Origin: Bosea vaviloviae
Lineage (GTDB): Bacteria > Pseudomonadota > Alphaproteobacteria > Rhizobiales > Beijerinckiaceae
Direction of reading: 5' to 3'
Assembly: GCF_001741865.1 (NCBI RefSeq)
Contig: NZ_CP017147.1
Span: 2,285,001 to 2,349,000, forward strand
Length of the DNA: 64,000 bases
The position numbers and the translations under genes were made by a program. The notes under the pieces were generated by a model. That model saw nothing but the letters and a program-made list of their open reading frames with translations. It was not told the DNA's origin and did no database searches. Of this stretch, positions 54,223 to 63,855 are shown piece after piece; within the stretch, counting starts at the first letter, position 1, and every line of letters begins with the position of its first letter.

Positions 54223-55644
54223 CTATCTGCGGTCTGCCGCCGCCTGGAACGGAACGATAGCAGCGCCAGTTCGCGAGGCAAGGGAAGCGGCGCGTGACGC
54301 GCTCTCGCGCTCCAGCCGGGCGATGCCGCGATAGGCGAAGACAAGCGCGACGACGCCGAAGACGACGGCGCCGAAGACGCAGCCGATCAGCGCACCCTTC
54401 GGCCCGGCATAATGGGCTCCCACGAAGGCGAGCGGTATCGTGCCGAGCGTGGCCCGGCCCCAGCTGAACAGCGTCGAGAGCAGCGGCATGCCGAGATTGT
54501 TGAAGGCGGCGTTGGCGACGAAGAGCAGGCCGACGAAAATCCACATCGGCCCCGCGATCAGGCAGAAGAACGCCACCAGCTCCGCCGTCAGCCCCGTCGC
54601 GGCGAAGACCGTGACGATTGGCCCGCGCAGCAGCACGAGCAGGAGCCAGGCGGCGACGACGCAGGCGACCGCGAAGAGGGCCGAGTCGGTCAGGCCGCGC
54701 CGCATCCGGTCGAAGCGGCCGGCGCCCCAGTTCTGGCCGAGGATCGGCCCGACTGCGCCCGACAGCGCAAACAGCGCACCGAAGGCAACGGGCACGAGCC
54801 GGTCGATGATCGCCAGCGCCGCGATCGCGGCATCCCCGAAACGCGCCATCAGGCCGGCGAAGACGGCGTTGGCGATCGGCGTCGACAGATTGGTCAGGAT
54901 CGCCGGCCCCGCGATCGCCATGGTCTTGCCCGTATCCTCCGCAAGCGCGGCGTAGGTGGGTCTGGCGACGATGTCGTGAACCTTGACCGCGCCATGGAAG
55001 CCGACCGCCGCGATGATGATGCGCGCCAGAACGATGGCGCAGGCGGCGCCATTGGGGCCGAGACCGAGCCCGAAGATGAAGAGCGGGTCGAGCACAGCGG
55101 TCGCCAGCCCGCCGCCGAGCGTGACGAACATGGCGCGCCTGGCATCGCCGACGGCGCGCAGCACGCCGGAAAAGCCCATGCCGAGCGCCATCAGCAGATT
55201 CGAGGGCAGCACGATCCAGAGAAAGGAATAGGCCACCGCATAGGATTCGCCATGGGCGCCGAGCCCGCGCAGCAGCCAGGGCAGTCCAGGCAGGACGATG
55301 ATGCTCAGCGCCAATGCCGCCAGCGTCATCAGCGCAAGCGTCGAGCCGGCGAGGCGTCTCGCGCTGCCGCGGTCGCCCGCGCCGAGCGCACGCGCCGTCA
55401 GGGCCGTGACCGCGATCATCATCCCGATATTGATCGAGATCATCAGGAACAGGACGATGGTGGCGTAGCCGACGCCTGCCGTCGCCTCCGGCCGGCCGAG
55501 CCAGGAGACGTAGAGCAGCGACAGGAGGTCGACGACGAAGACCGCCATCAGCCCGGCCGAGCTGGTCGCGGTCATCACCGCGACATGACGCATGATCGAG
55601 CCGCTGACGAAGACCGCCTGCGGCTCGACTGGGCGCGCGCTCAC
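54223..55644 (-). CDS. MATE-family multidrug/cation efflux transporter
   Basis: 473 aa with 12 predicted membrane helices in two homologous halves (IVLFLMISINIGMMIAVTAL, and SGAVGPILGQNWGAGRFDRM, the latter the conserved GQNxGA loop of the second half). Exchanges drugs or cations for H+ or Na+. GTG start overlaps the antiporter stop (GTGA), so the two are coupled. Confidence 0.9.
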   Translation of the reverse strand: MSARPVEPQAVFVSGSIMRHVAVMTATSSAGLMAVFVVDLLSLLYVSWLGRPEATAGVGYATIVLFLMISINIGMMIAVTALTARALGAGDRGSARRLAGSTLALMTLAALALSIIVLPGLPWLLRGLGAHGESYAVAYSFLWIVLPSNLLMALGMGFSGVLRAVGDARRAMFVTLGGGLATAVLDPLFIFGLGLGPNGAACAIVLARIIIAAVGFHGAVKVHDIVARPTYAALAEDTGKTMAIAGPAILTNLSTPIANAVFAGLMARFGDAAIAALAIIDRLVPVAFGALFALSGAVGPILGQNWGAGRFDRMRRGLTDSALFAVACVVAAWLLLVLLRGPIVTVFAATGLTAELVAFFCLIAGPMWIFVGLLFVANAAFNNLGMPLLSTLFSWGRATLGTIPLAFVGAHYAGPKGALIGCVFGAVVFGVVALVFAYRGIARLERESASRAASLASRTGAAIVPFQAAADRR

Positions 55645-57503
55645 CGCTCGGGCTCGCCGACGCCGCCGACCGCGACCTCGGCCCCGCCATCCTCGATGAC
55701 CTCCTGGGTCTCGGGGGTGAGCGCCTTGGATTTGCCCTTGGGCTGGACCAGCGGCTCGGGCGTGACGCGCGGCACCTTGTTGAGCGCGGCGGCGATGCCT
55801 TCCGTGAACTGGATCTCCATGCGCTGGGCGTCGCGGTCGCGGACATGGTCGATCACCAGGCTCGCCTCGTCATAGTTCAGCCCGAGCCCTTCCAGCGTGA
55901 CGCGGCCGAAGCCGAGCGCGGATTCGAAGGTCTCGCGCATCTGGTAGTCGACATTGGCCTTCATCAGGTCGATGGCGTGGATGCGGTCATAGGCGCGCGC
56001 ATGCAGGCGCACATTCGGGAATTCGGCCTTGGCCATCTCGACGATGCGCAGGGCCGCGTCCTTGTCGTCGATGCAGATGCACAGGATGCGGGCCTTGCCC
56101 GTTCCCGCCGCGCGCAGCACGTCGAGCCGCGTGCCGTCGCCATAATAGATCTTGAAGCCGAACTTGGCGGCGGAGCGGATGCGCTCGACATCGGAATCGA
56201 TGACGGTGACGTCGACATGCTGCAAAAGCAGCGCCTGCGTCACGATCTGGCCGAAGCGGCCGAAGCCGATGACGACGACGGAAGGCGCGCCGACGCCCTC
56301 GAAATCCTCATCCATCGTCTCGGGCGCGAGGCGCGCGAGCAGGATGCCGTCGATGAGCTTGGCGACGACCGGGCCGATCAGCATCGAGATCGCCGCCAGC
56401 GCTGTCGCGATCGCGCCCTGGCGCTCGTCGAGCAGTCCGAGCGAGACACCCAGCGGCAGCAGCACGAAGGCGAACTCTCCGGCCGGCGAGAGCAGGGCGC
56501 CCGCCCGCACGGCCTCCGTCATCGAGGAGCAGGAGGCGCGCAGGATCGAAGCCGCGACCGCAATCTTGAACAGCACCAGGAGCGGCGCGGCCAAGGCCAG
56601 CAGCAGCCAGTTGTCGAGCACGAGCTTCAAGTCGAGCGACATGCCGACCGCCATGAAGAACAGGCCGAGCAGCACGCCGCGGAACGGCTCGATATCGGCC
56701 TCGAGCTCATGGCGGAAATGCGAATCGGCCAGCAGCACGCCGGCCAGGAACGCGCCCATCGCCATGGAGAGCCCGACATGCTCCATCAGCAGCGCAGCGC
56801 CCAGCACAATGAAGAGGGCGGCAGCCGTCATCACCTCCTTGGCGCCGGTCTTGGCCAGGATGCGGAAGAACGGGTTCAGCACATAGCGCCCCGCCAGTAC
56901 GATCACGGCGATGGCGAGGAAGGCTATGCCCAGACCTGCGAGGGCCTGGCCTGCACCGCCGGGCTTGGCCTCGGTCGTCGTCGCCAGCAGCGGCAGGATC
57001 GCCAGAGCGGGCGCGATCGAGATGTCCTGGAACAGCAGGATCGAGAAGGTACGCCGGCCATAGGGCTCGTTGCCGTCGCCGCGCTCCTCCAGCAATTGCA
57101 GCGCGATCGAGGTCGCAGACAGCGCCAGCGCCAGCCCGACCGCGACCGCCCCACCGACGGACAGGCCGAACCACCAGGCTGCCGCGCCGATGACGCCGGC
57201 GCTCAGTGCCATCTGGGCGAGGCCCGCGCCGAGAATGTCCTTGCGCATCGAATAGAGCCGCGAGGGCTGCAATTCGAGCCCGACCAGGAAGAGCAGCAGC
57301 ACGACGCCGATCTCGGCTGTGCCGCGGATCGCGTCGGGGTCCTTGATCACGGCCAGCACCGAGGGGCCGATGATGATGCCGGCCGCGAGATAACCCAGCA
57401 CCGCCGAAAGTCCGACCCGGCGGAACAGCGGCACGGCGATCACCGCGCCGGCGCAGAAGGTCAGGATCGGCGGCAGGTAGCTGGTATGGGAGACGTCGGC
57501 CAT
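55641..57503 (-). CDS. CPA2 cation:proton antiporter with TrkA-N domain (Kef type)
   Basis: 620 aa. About 12 membrane helices (LRR then GYLAAGIIIGPSVLAVI, VLLLFLVGLELQPSRL, MGAFLAGVLLADSHFRHELE) form the exchanger; residues ~410-550 are a Rossmann TrkA-N domain (VIGFGRFGQIVTQALLLQ, DSDVERIRSAAKFGFKIYYG). Kef proteins release K+ in exchange for H+ and in some bacteria are gated by glutathione adducts. A GST gene lies directly upstream, divergent in role but on the same strand. ATG 57503. Confidence 0.9.
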   Translation of the reverse strand: MADVSHTSYLPPILTFCAGAVIAVPLFRRVGLSAVLGYLAAGIIIGPSVLAVIKDPDAIRGTAEIGVVLLLFLVGLELQPSRLYSMRKDILGAGLAQMALSAGVIGAAAWWFGLSVGGAVAVGLALALSATSIALQLLEERGDGNEPYGRRTFSILLFQDISIAPALAILPLLATTTEAKPGGAGQALAGLGIAFLAIAVIVLAGRYVLNPFFRILAKTGAKEVMTAAALFIVLGAALLMEHVGLSMAMGAFLAGVLLADSHFRHELEADIEPFRGVLLGLFFMAVGMSLDLKLVLDNWLLLALAAPLLVLFKIAVAASILRASCSSMTEAVRAGALLSPAGEFAFVLLPLGVSLGLLDERQGAIATALAAISMLIGPVVAKLIDGILLARLAPETMDEDFEGVGAPSVVVIGFGRFGQIVTQALLLQHVDVTVIDSDVERIRSAAKFGFKIYYGDGTRLDVLRAAGTGKARILCICIDDKDAALRIVEMAKAEFPNVRLHARAYDRIHAIDLMKANVDYQMRETFESALGFGRVTLEGLGLNYDEASLVIDHVRDRDAQRMEIQFTEGIAAALNKVPRVTPEPLVQPKGKSKALTPETQEVIEDGGAEVAVGGVGEPER

Positions 57504-57633
57504 GGAGCGCTCATCGGTTGGGGGGACGGCTCCAGGGCCGACGCCCCAATCTAGGTGGTCGATGGCGATCCTGCGAGGGCTGTGCGCCCTCGACCATGGT
57601 TTATCGCAATGCCGAGCCTGCGCGCGATGCCGG

Positions 57634-58317
57634 TCAGGCGGCGGCCGGCGCGTTCTGGCGGAATGGCGCCAGCTGCGCCTCCAGCGCGCGGGCGAAGGCC
57701 GGGCGAGCCAGGCAGCGCGCGCGATAGGCTTCGAGCGTGGGGAAGCGCGCGAGGATGTCGTCGGGCACATCGCGCAGCACCGTCGCCATGATGAGGTCGC
57801 CGGCCGTGAAGCGTCCGTCGAGATAGTCCTTGCCTGCGAGCCAGTTGCTCAGCGCCTGCAGGCGCATGACCACCATCTCGACGATCTGTGGCCGACGCTC
57901 GATCGTCCAGGCCTCGCCCTTGTGGAAGATGTCGGTGCTGGCGAGCCCGGAGACATGCGGCTCGATCGAGTTCAAGGCCGCCAGGACCCAGGTCGTCACG
58001 CGGGCGCGGCCGGCTTCGTCCTCGGGCGCCAGCGCCGTCGATTTCCGCGACAGATAGAGCACGATCGCGCCCGATTCGAACATCTCGACGCCGCCGTCGC
58101 GATAGGCCGGCACCTGGCCGAAGGGCTGCCAGGCGCGATAATCCTCGGACGTCTGGTCGTCGCGGCCGATCAGCGTCGCCTCATAGGGGATGCCGGCTTC
58201 TTCCAGCGCCCAGCGCACGCGCAGGTCGCGGACATGGCCCTGCGCGAAGGGCGGAACCCAGCGGAAGGCGGAGACATGGGGCGTGGGGACATGGGGCGTG
58301 GAGACTTGGGTCGTCAT
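57634..58317 (-). CDS. Glutathione S-transferase
   Basis: 227 aa. Thioredoxin-like N-domain (GHVRDLRVRWALEEAGIPYE, FGQVPAYRDGGVEMFESGAIVLYL with the ES pair) and C-domain with KDYLDGRFTAGDLIMATVLRD. The N-terminus [15 protein letters not shown] is made of a 15-bp DNA repeat and lies outside the fold. ATG at 58317 follows AGGAGAG; it overlaps the marR stop by four bases. Likely detoxification under MarR control. Confidence 0.9.
   Translation of the reverse strand: MTTQVSTPHVPTPHVSAFRWVPPFAQGHVRDLRVRWALEEAGIPYEATLIGRDDQTSEDYRAWQPFGQVPAYRDGGVEMFESGAIVLYLSRKSTALAPEDEAGRARVTTWVLAALNSIEPHVSGLASTDIFHKGEAWTIERRPQIVEMVVMRLQALSNWLAGKDYLDGRFTAGDLIMATVLRDVPDDILARFPTLEAYRARCLARPAFARALEAQLAPFRQNAPAAA
58271..58315. 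repeat. Three 15-bp tandem repeats encoding the GST N-terminus
   Basis: GAGACATGGGGCGTG, GGGACATGGGGCGTG and GAGACTTGGGTCGTC. In protein they give the TPHVP/TPHVS repeats. Confidence 0.9.
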
Positions 58318-58820
58318 GGCGTTCTCTCCTGGTTGTGCGAACTGGCGGTCATGCCCGGCCAAGTCATGCCCGGCCAAGCAGCCAGGAGGGTGAGACCGTG
58401 TCGCGTTTGTGCAGGGTCCGGAGCGTCGAGCGTCGCCTCCAGAGCCTCGTGCATGGCAAGCCAGACCGGCAGCGCGGTTGCGAGCCGCTCATGGCCGGCC
58501 GGCGTCAGGGCCGCCCGGCGAGCCCGGCGGTCCCTGGTGTCGGCATGGATCGTCGCAAGCCCGTCGCGCATCAGCGGCTTCAGGGCTGCGGTCAAGGTGG
58601 TGCGGTCGGCGCCGAGCACGCTGGCGATCTGGCTGATCGAGGCCGCAGTCGGGCGGTTGAGCGCCATCAGCAGCGAGAATTGCTCATTGGTCAGGCCGTA
58701 TGGGCGCAATGCCTCGTCGAAGCGCCGCGCCAGAACGCGTGCCGCGCGCTGCGCGTGCAGGCACAGGCAGCGGTCGCGGACCATCAGGGTCGTCTCGAAC
58801 GGGATCACGACGGCGGACAT
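58314..58820 (-). CDS. MarR-family transcriptional regulator
   Basis: 168 aa. w[49 protein letters not shown] and the [18 protein letters not shown] wing. The C-terminus includes [10 protein letters not shown], an exact 15-bp DNA duplication. The ATG at 58820 is chosen because the upstream in-frame ATG would place the operator palindrome inside the coding region. Likely represses itself and the coupled GST gene. Confidence 0.88.
   Translation of the reverse strand: MSAVVIPFETTLMVRDRCLCLHAQRAARVLARRFDEALRPYGLTNEQFSLLMALNRPTAASISQIASVLGADRTTLTAALKPLMRDGLATIHADTRDRRARRAALTPAGHERLATALPVWLAMHEALEATLDAPDPAQTRHGLTLLAAWPGMTWPGMTASSHNQERTP
58348..58377. repeat. Perfect 15-bp tandem duplication in marR 3' end
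   Basis: GTCATGCCCGGCCAA twice without any change, encoding the WPGMT repeat. Being exact, it is recent. Confidence 0.9.
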
Positions 58821-58829
58821 GCAATGAAA

Positions 58830-58849
58830 ATAAGTTGATATCAACTTAT
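58830..58849. promoter_or_regulatory. MarR operator palindrome
   Basis: ATAAGTTGATATCAACTTAT is a perfect 20-bp palindrome centred 19 bp upstream of the marR ATG. The TTGATATCAA core is the typical MarR-family half-site pair. Confidence 0.8.
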
Positions 58850-58972
58850 CTGTCAATAAGGCGCACCGGCTGCGATGGCTGCCCGGCTATGCGGCCGCCG
58901 ATGCGCGGTTTCCTTGACATCGCCCCTTTCACCCCGAAAGAAGACGCTCATTCTCTGGAACGATATCCGCGC

Positions 58973-59941
<969 letters not shown>

Positions 59942-59965
59942 GCGCGAGTAGGAGAGAGCGAGCTT

Positions 59966-60931
59966 TTGGCCGTCTATACCGAAGTACCTGATGATGAGCT
60001 GGCCGCCTTTGTGGCGCGCTACGGCATTGGCGACCTGCTGGCCGTCAAGGGCATCGCCGAGGGCGTCTCGAACTCGAATTTCCTGCTGCACACGACGCAG
60101 GCCTTCTTCATCCTGACGCTCTATGAGGAGCGGGTGGATGCAGGCGATCTGCCCTTCTTCATCGGCCTGATGGAGCATCTGGCCAGGCGCGGCCTGATCT
60201 GCCCGCTCCCTGTCAAGGACCGGGATGGCCAGGCGGTGGGCCAGCTTGCGGGCCGCCCGGCCGCGATCGTCACCTTTCTCGACGGCATTTCGGTGCGCCG
60301 CCCCAATGCGACGCATTGCGCCGAGGTCGGGCGCGGGCTCGCTCTGCTGCACCAGGCCGGCGCGGATTTCGGCATGGAGCGGGTGAATTCGCTCGCGGTG
60401 CCGGGCTGGCGACCTCTCGCCGAGCAGGCTGGTGCCGCAGCCGACACGGTCTCACCGGGGCTCGGGCGACGCGTGATGGCCGAGATCGAGGCGCATGAGC
60501 ACTCCTGGCCGCAGGACCTGCCGCGCGGCGTCATCCATGCCGATCTCTTCCCCAACAACGTCTTCTTCATCAAGGACAGGCTCTCGGGGCTGATCGATTT
60601 CTATTTCGCCTGCACCGACGCCTTCGCCTACGATCTCGCCATCTGCCTGAACTCCTGGTGCTTCGAGGCCGACGCCTCCTTCAACCTGACCAAGGGCCAG
60701 GCGCTGCTGGCCGGCTATGAGAGCGTCAGGCCGCTGACGCCGACCGAGGTCGCGGCGCTGCCGCAGCTCTGCCGCGGCTCGGCGCTGCGCTTCCTGGTGA
60801 CGCGGCTGGTCGACTGGCTGAACGTGCCGCCCGGCGCCCTGGTGAAGCCGCTCGACCCGCTCGAATACGACCGCAGGCTCGCTTTCCACCAGCGCGTGGC
60901 GGATGCACGGGATTATGGGTTGAGGCGATGA
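59966..60931 (+). CDS. thrB: Homoserine kinase (ThrB, aminoglycoside-kinase fold type)
   Basis: 321 aa. This is the APH-like ThrB used by Alphaproteobacteria, not the GHMP type. GVSNSNFLLHT in the N-lobe, GVIHADLFPNNVFF as Brenner/catalytic loop, and LIDFYFACTDAFAYDLAICLNSW as the metal-binding DFG-like segment. Phosphorylates homoserine for threonine synthesis. TTG start with GGAGAG upstream. Followed by the rnhA array, as ispH-thrB-rnhA is usual here. Confidence 0.93.
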   Translation: MAVYTEVPDDELAAFVARYGIGDLLAVKGIAEGVSNSNFLLHTTQAFFILTLYEERVDAGDLPFFIGLMEHLARRGLICPLPVKDRDGQAVGQLAGRPAAIVTFLDGISVRRPNATHCAEVGRGLALLHQAGADFGMERVNSLAVPGWRPLAEQAGAAADTVSPGLGRRVMAEIEAHEHSWPQDLPRGVIHADLFPNNVFFIKDRLSGLIDFYFACTDAFAYDLAICLNSWCFEADASFNLTKGQALLAGYESVRPLTPTEVAALPQLCRGSALRFLVTRLVDWLNVPPGALVKPLDPLEYDRRLAFHQRVADARDYGLRR

Positions 60932-60974
60932 TGATGCGAGCCTTCCCCGCGCCCCTATCTGCTGTGAGCCTGCC

Positions 60975-61088
60975 ATGAGCGACATCATCGAAGTTTGGAC
61001 GGACGGGGCCTGCTCGGGCAATCCCGCGCCTGGCGCGCTTGGGGCTTGCCCCATTCGCGCAAAAGAAAATCGCCGGGACCTGCCATGA
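60975..61088 (+). CDS. Mini-ORF 1: truncated RNase HI N-terminus
   Basis: 37 codons. The first 17 residues, [16 protein letters not shown] after Met, copy RNase HI including the first catalytic Asp; then the frame goes [18 protein letters not shown] and stops. The stop overlaps the next ATG (ATGA). The tail aligns loosely with the [16 protein letters not shown] segment of the intact protein, so it is a decayed copy. Whether it is translated is unknown. Confidence 0.55.
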   Translation: MSDIIEVWTDGACSGNPAPGALGACPIRAKENRRDLP

Positions 61089-61198
61089 GCGACGTGGTCG
61101 AAGTTTGGACGGACGGAGCCTGCTCGGGCAATCCCGGGCCTGGCGCGCTTGGGGCTTGCCCCATTCGCGCAAAAGAAAATCGCCGGGACCTGCCATGA
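61085..61198 (+). CDS. Mini-ORF 2: truncated RNase HI N-terminus
   Basis: 37 codons, nearly identical to mini-ORF 1 but with [19 protein letters not shown] as in the intact gene. It again ends in a TGA that overlaps the rnhA ATG. The tail from GALGACPIR on is identical in both mini-ORFs, so the pair arose by recent duplication of a 110-bp unit. Confidence 0.55.
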   Translation: MSDVVEVWTDGACSGNPGPGALGACPIRAKENRRDLP

Positions 61199-61641
61199 GC
61201 GACGTGGTCGAAGTTTGGACGGACGGAGCTTGCTCGGGCAATCCTGGGCCCGGCGGCTGGGGCGCGATCCTCTCTTTCAAGGGCACGCAGAAGGAGCTGT
61301 CGGGCGGCGAGGCCATGACCACCAACAACCGTATGGAGCTGATGGGCGCGATCTCCGCCCTGGAGACGCTGACGCGGCCCTGCATCGTGGCGCTGCACAC
61401 CGACAGCCAGTATCTGCGCCAGGGCATCACCGCCTGGATCCATGGCTGGAAGAAGAACGGCTGGAAGACCGCCGACAGGAAGCCGGTCAAGAACGAGGAG
61501 CTCTGGAAGCGCCTCGACGCTGCGCTCGGCCGCCACAAGATCGAGTGGAAATGGGTCAAGGGCCATGCCGGCAACGAGATGAACGAGCGCGCCGATGCGC
61601 TGGCGCGCACCGGCATGGCGCCGTTCAAGCCGGGGCGGTAG
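61195..61641 (+). CDS. rnhA: Ribonuclease HI
   Basis: 148 aa. The catalytic carboxylates are all present: [19 protein letters not shown] (Asp), [12 protein letters not shown] (Glu), [12 protein letters not shown] (Asp) and [14 protein letters not shown] (His/Asp). It degrades RNA in RNA:DNA hybrids. The start is the third ATG of the tandem array; translation may depend on reading through the two upstream mini-ORFs by ATGA coupling. Confidence 0.95.
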   Translation: MSDVVEVWTDGACSGNPGPGGWGAILSFKGTQKELSGGEAMTTNNRMELMGAISALETLTRPCIVALHTDSQYLRQGITAWIHGWKKNGWKTADRKPVKNEELWKRLDAALGRHKIEWKWVKGHAGNEMNERADALARTGMAPFKPGR

Positions 61642-61732
61642 GGCGTACGGGCATGGCGCCGCCCCTTCCCAGCTCGGACCAGGTTGTGAGAGGATCGTCG
61701 GCCTGAACGGTTCATGTCCACGGAGTCTCGCG

Positions 61733-62023
61733 ATGCCCAAAGCCTATTGGCTCAGTTCCTATCGCTCGGTCAGCAATCCCGACGCGCTCGCGGCCTATGC
61801 CAAGCTGGCTGGCCCGGCCATCACCGCCGGCGGTGGCAGATTCCTGGCGCGCGGCTTGCCGGCACAGGTCTACGAGGCTGGGCTCCAGCAGCGCACCGTG
61901 CTCATCGAGTTCGACAGCGTCGCGCAGGCGCAGGCGACCCATGACAGCCCGGCCTATCAGGAAGCCCTGGCCGCACTCGCCGGCGGAGCGGAGCGCGATC
62001 TCCGCATCGTCGAGGGCCTGTAG
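61733..62023 (+). CDS. DUF1330 domain protein
   Basis: 96 aa dimeric alpha-beta barrel fold. AYWLSSYRSVSNPDALAAYA, GGGRFLARGLPAQVYEAGL, RTVLIEFDSVAQAQATHDSP and YQEALAAL follow the DUF1330 consensus. ATG at 61733 has GGAG upstream. Function not known. Confidence 0.88.
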   Translation: MPKAYWLSSYRSVSNPDALAAYAKLAGPAITAGGGRFLARGLPAQVYEAGLQQRTVLIEFDSVAQAQATHDSPAYQEALAALAGGAERDLRIVEGL

Positions 62024-62050
62024 AGCACGCTGATTTTCCACGGAAACAGA

Positions 62051-62136
62051 CCGTCATTCCGAAGCCGCGCCGCTCCGAATCCATCGTAGAGCGCCGGAGC
62101 CCTCCGATGGGTCCCGGGGCAAGCCTGGGATGACGG
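62051..62136. repeat. Intergenic inverted repeat with GTCATTCC/GGATGAC arms
   Basis: CCGTCATTCC and GGATGACGG-type arms bracket CATCGTAGAGCGCCGGAGCCC; a common kind of Rhizobiales intergenic repeat, related to the unit at 34029-34100. Confidence 0.6.
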
Positions 62137-62149
62137 CGATGGCTGAGCC

Positions 62150-63166
62150 TCAGCGCCAGCCAAGAGCCGGCGCGACATGCTTCAGGATCATCTCGATGAC
62201 ATGGGCGTTGTAGGCGACGCCGAGCTGGTTGGGCACCGTCAGCAGCAGGGTGTCAGCCTCGGCGATCGCCTCGTCCTGCGCCAGTTCCTGGATCAGCTTG
62301 CCCGGCTCGGCTGCGTAGCTGCGTCCGAAAATCGCGCGGGTGTCGTCGATGAAGCCGACCTGATCGTCACCCTGGTTGCCGCCGAAATAGGCGCGGTCGC
62401 GGTCGTCCACCAGCGCGAAGATGCTGCGGCTGACCGAGACGCGCGGCTCGCGCGCATGTCCGGCCTCCTTCCAGGCCTCGCGATAGGCGCGGATCTGCTT
62501 CGCCTGCTGGATGTGGAAGGGCTCGCCGCTCTCGTCGTTCTTGAGCGTCGAACTCTGCAGGTTCATGCCGAGCTTGGCAGCCCAGGTCGCGGTGGCGTTG
62601 GAGCCGGCGCCCCACCAGATGCGCTCGCGCAAGCCCTCGGAATAGGGCTCGAGCCGCAATAGCCCGGGTGGATTGGGAAACATCGGCCGGGGGCTGGGCT
62701 TGGCGAAACCCTGGCCTCGCAGCAGATCGAGGAAGACCTCGGCGTGCCTGCGGCCCATATCGGCGTCGCTCTGGCCCTCTGCCGGCTCGTAGCCGAAATA
62801 GCGCCAGCCATCGATCACCTGCTCGGGCGAGCCGCGGCTGATGCCGAGCTGCAGGCGCCCGCCGGCGATGAGATCGGCGGAGCCGGCATCCTCCGCCATA
62901 TAGAGCGGGTTCTCGTAGCGCATATCGATGACGCCGGTGCCGATCTCGATGCGGCTCGTCCTGGCGCCGACGGCAGCAAGCAGCGGGAAGGGCGAGGCGA
63001 GCTGGCGCGCAAAATGGTGCACGCGAAAATAGGCGCCGTCCGCGCCCAGCTCCTCGGCCGCGACCGCGAGGTCGATCGATTGCAGCAGCGTGTCGCCCGC
63101 CGAACGCGTCTGGGATTGCGGCGAGGGCGTCCAATGCCCGAATGAAAGGAAACCGATCTTCTTCAT
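62150..63166 (-). CDS. LLM-class (luciferase-like) flavin monooxygenase
   Basis: 338 aa. KKIGFLSFGHWTPS, ELGADGAYFRVHHFARQLASP, TGVIDMRYENPLYMAEDA, DLIAGGRLQLGISRGSPEQV and WWGAGSNATATWAAKLGMN follow the bacterial luciferase-like family. Probably FMN-dependent with an unknown substrate; no reductase partner is adjacent. ATG at 63166. Confidence 0.88.
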   Translation of the reverse strand: MKKIGFLSFGHWTPSPQSQTRSAGDTLLQSIDLAVAAEELGADGAYFRVHHFARQLASPFPLLAAVGARTSRIEIGTGVIDMRYENPLYMAEDAGSADLIAGGRLQLGISRGSPEQVIDGWRYFGYEPAEGQSDADMGRRHAEVFLDLLRGQGFAKPSPRPMFPNPPGLLRLEPYSEGLRERIWWGAGSNATATWAAKLGMNLQSSTLKNDESGEPFHIQQAKQIRAYREAWKEAGHAREPRVSVSRSIFALVDDRDRAYFGGNQGDDQVGFIDDTRAIFGRSYAAEPGKLIQELAQDEAIAEADTLLLTVPNQLGVAYNAHVIEMILKHVAPALGWR

Positions 63167-63369
63167 GGCTCGACGCCTGTCGCTGCCCGCGAACGCAGCT
63201 GCGCTCCACGGAAAGAGGGATGTCCGAGCAGCTGGCGCGGGCACCAGGCCGTCTGACGGATGTGCCCCTCATATAGTGGGCCGCGGCAGTGCTAGGGTTG
63301 CATGCGCGCACACGCTCCCATGCGCCGGTGCAGTCTTGGCAGGGACGGCGACAGGCCGTGCGGAGTTCG

Positions 63370-63819
63370 TCAGCTCAGCGCCTGCCGATAGACGATGAAG
63401 CCGGATTTGTCCGCGACCTTGTTGTAGAGTTCCTGCGCCTGCAGGTTCGTCTCATGCGTCTGCCAGTAGACCCGGAAGGCGCCCTTGACCTGGGCCATCT
63501 CGCGCACGGCCTCGATCAGCTTGCGCCCGACGCCGCTGCCGCGCGCCTCGGCCACGGTGAAGAGGTCCTGCAGGTAGCAAATGTCCTTCGCGCTCCAGGT
63601 GGTGCGGTGCATCACCCAGTGGACGATGCTGAGCGCCCGGCCGTCGCGCTCGGCAATGAAGCCGCCCATCGGCTCAGCGCCGCCGGTGAGGCGGGCGAAG
63701 GTCAGCTCGTAGAGCTCCGGCGACAGGGCGCTTTTGTAGAAGGTCAGATAGCCCTCCCAGAGCGGCTCCCAGGCGGCGCGGTCGCTCGCGACGAGCGGAC
63801 GGATGATGACGTCTGACAT
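63370..63819 (-). CDS. GNAT-family N-acetyltransferase
   Basis: 149 aa. IIRPLVASDRAAWEPLWEGYL, DICYLQDLFTVAEARGSGVGRKLIEAV (acetyl-CoA loop) and WQTHETNLQAQELYNKVADKSGF are typical, close to RimI/spermine-acetyltransferase-like proteins. ATG at 63819; upstream sits an 18-bp tandem repeat. Confidence 0.88.
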   Translation of the reverse strand: MSDVIIRPLVASDRAAWEPLWEGYLTFYKSALSPELYELTFARLTGGAEPMGGFIAERDGRALSIVHWVMHRTTWSAKDICYLQDLFTVAEARGSGVGRKLIEAVREMAQVKGAFRVYWQTHETNLQAQELYNKVADKSGFIVYRQALS

Positions 63820-63855
63820 GGCTGTGCCCCCAAGGCTGGCTGTGCCCCCAAGATA
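63820..63855. repeat. 18-bp tandem duplication upstream of the GNAT gene
   Basis: GGCTGTGCCCCCAAGGCT followed by GGCTGTGCCCCCAAGATA, directly abutting the GNAT start codon. It leaves no recognisable Shine-Dalgarno in the normal position. Confidence 0.85.

Larger units (their letters stand above)
60971..61200. repeat. 110-bp tandem repeat at the rnhA 5' end
   Basis: Two full 110-bp units (starts 60975, 61085) and the beginning of a third (61195, the real gene). The unit carries the rnhA start plus ~44 bp of degenerate sequence ending CGCCGGGACCTGCC before each ATG. Within a unit TGGGGCTTGCCCCA forms a small hairpin. Confidence 0.92.

Noticed and set aside
55845..57554. 569-codon plus-strand open frame
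   Set aside because: Antisense to the Kef antiporter, whose membrane helices and Rossmann motif are unmistakable.
58820..58856. Upstream ATG for marR at 58856
   Set aside because: It would place the 20-bp operator palindrome inside the coding sequence and add residues not seen in MarR proteins.
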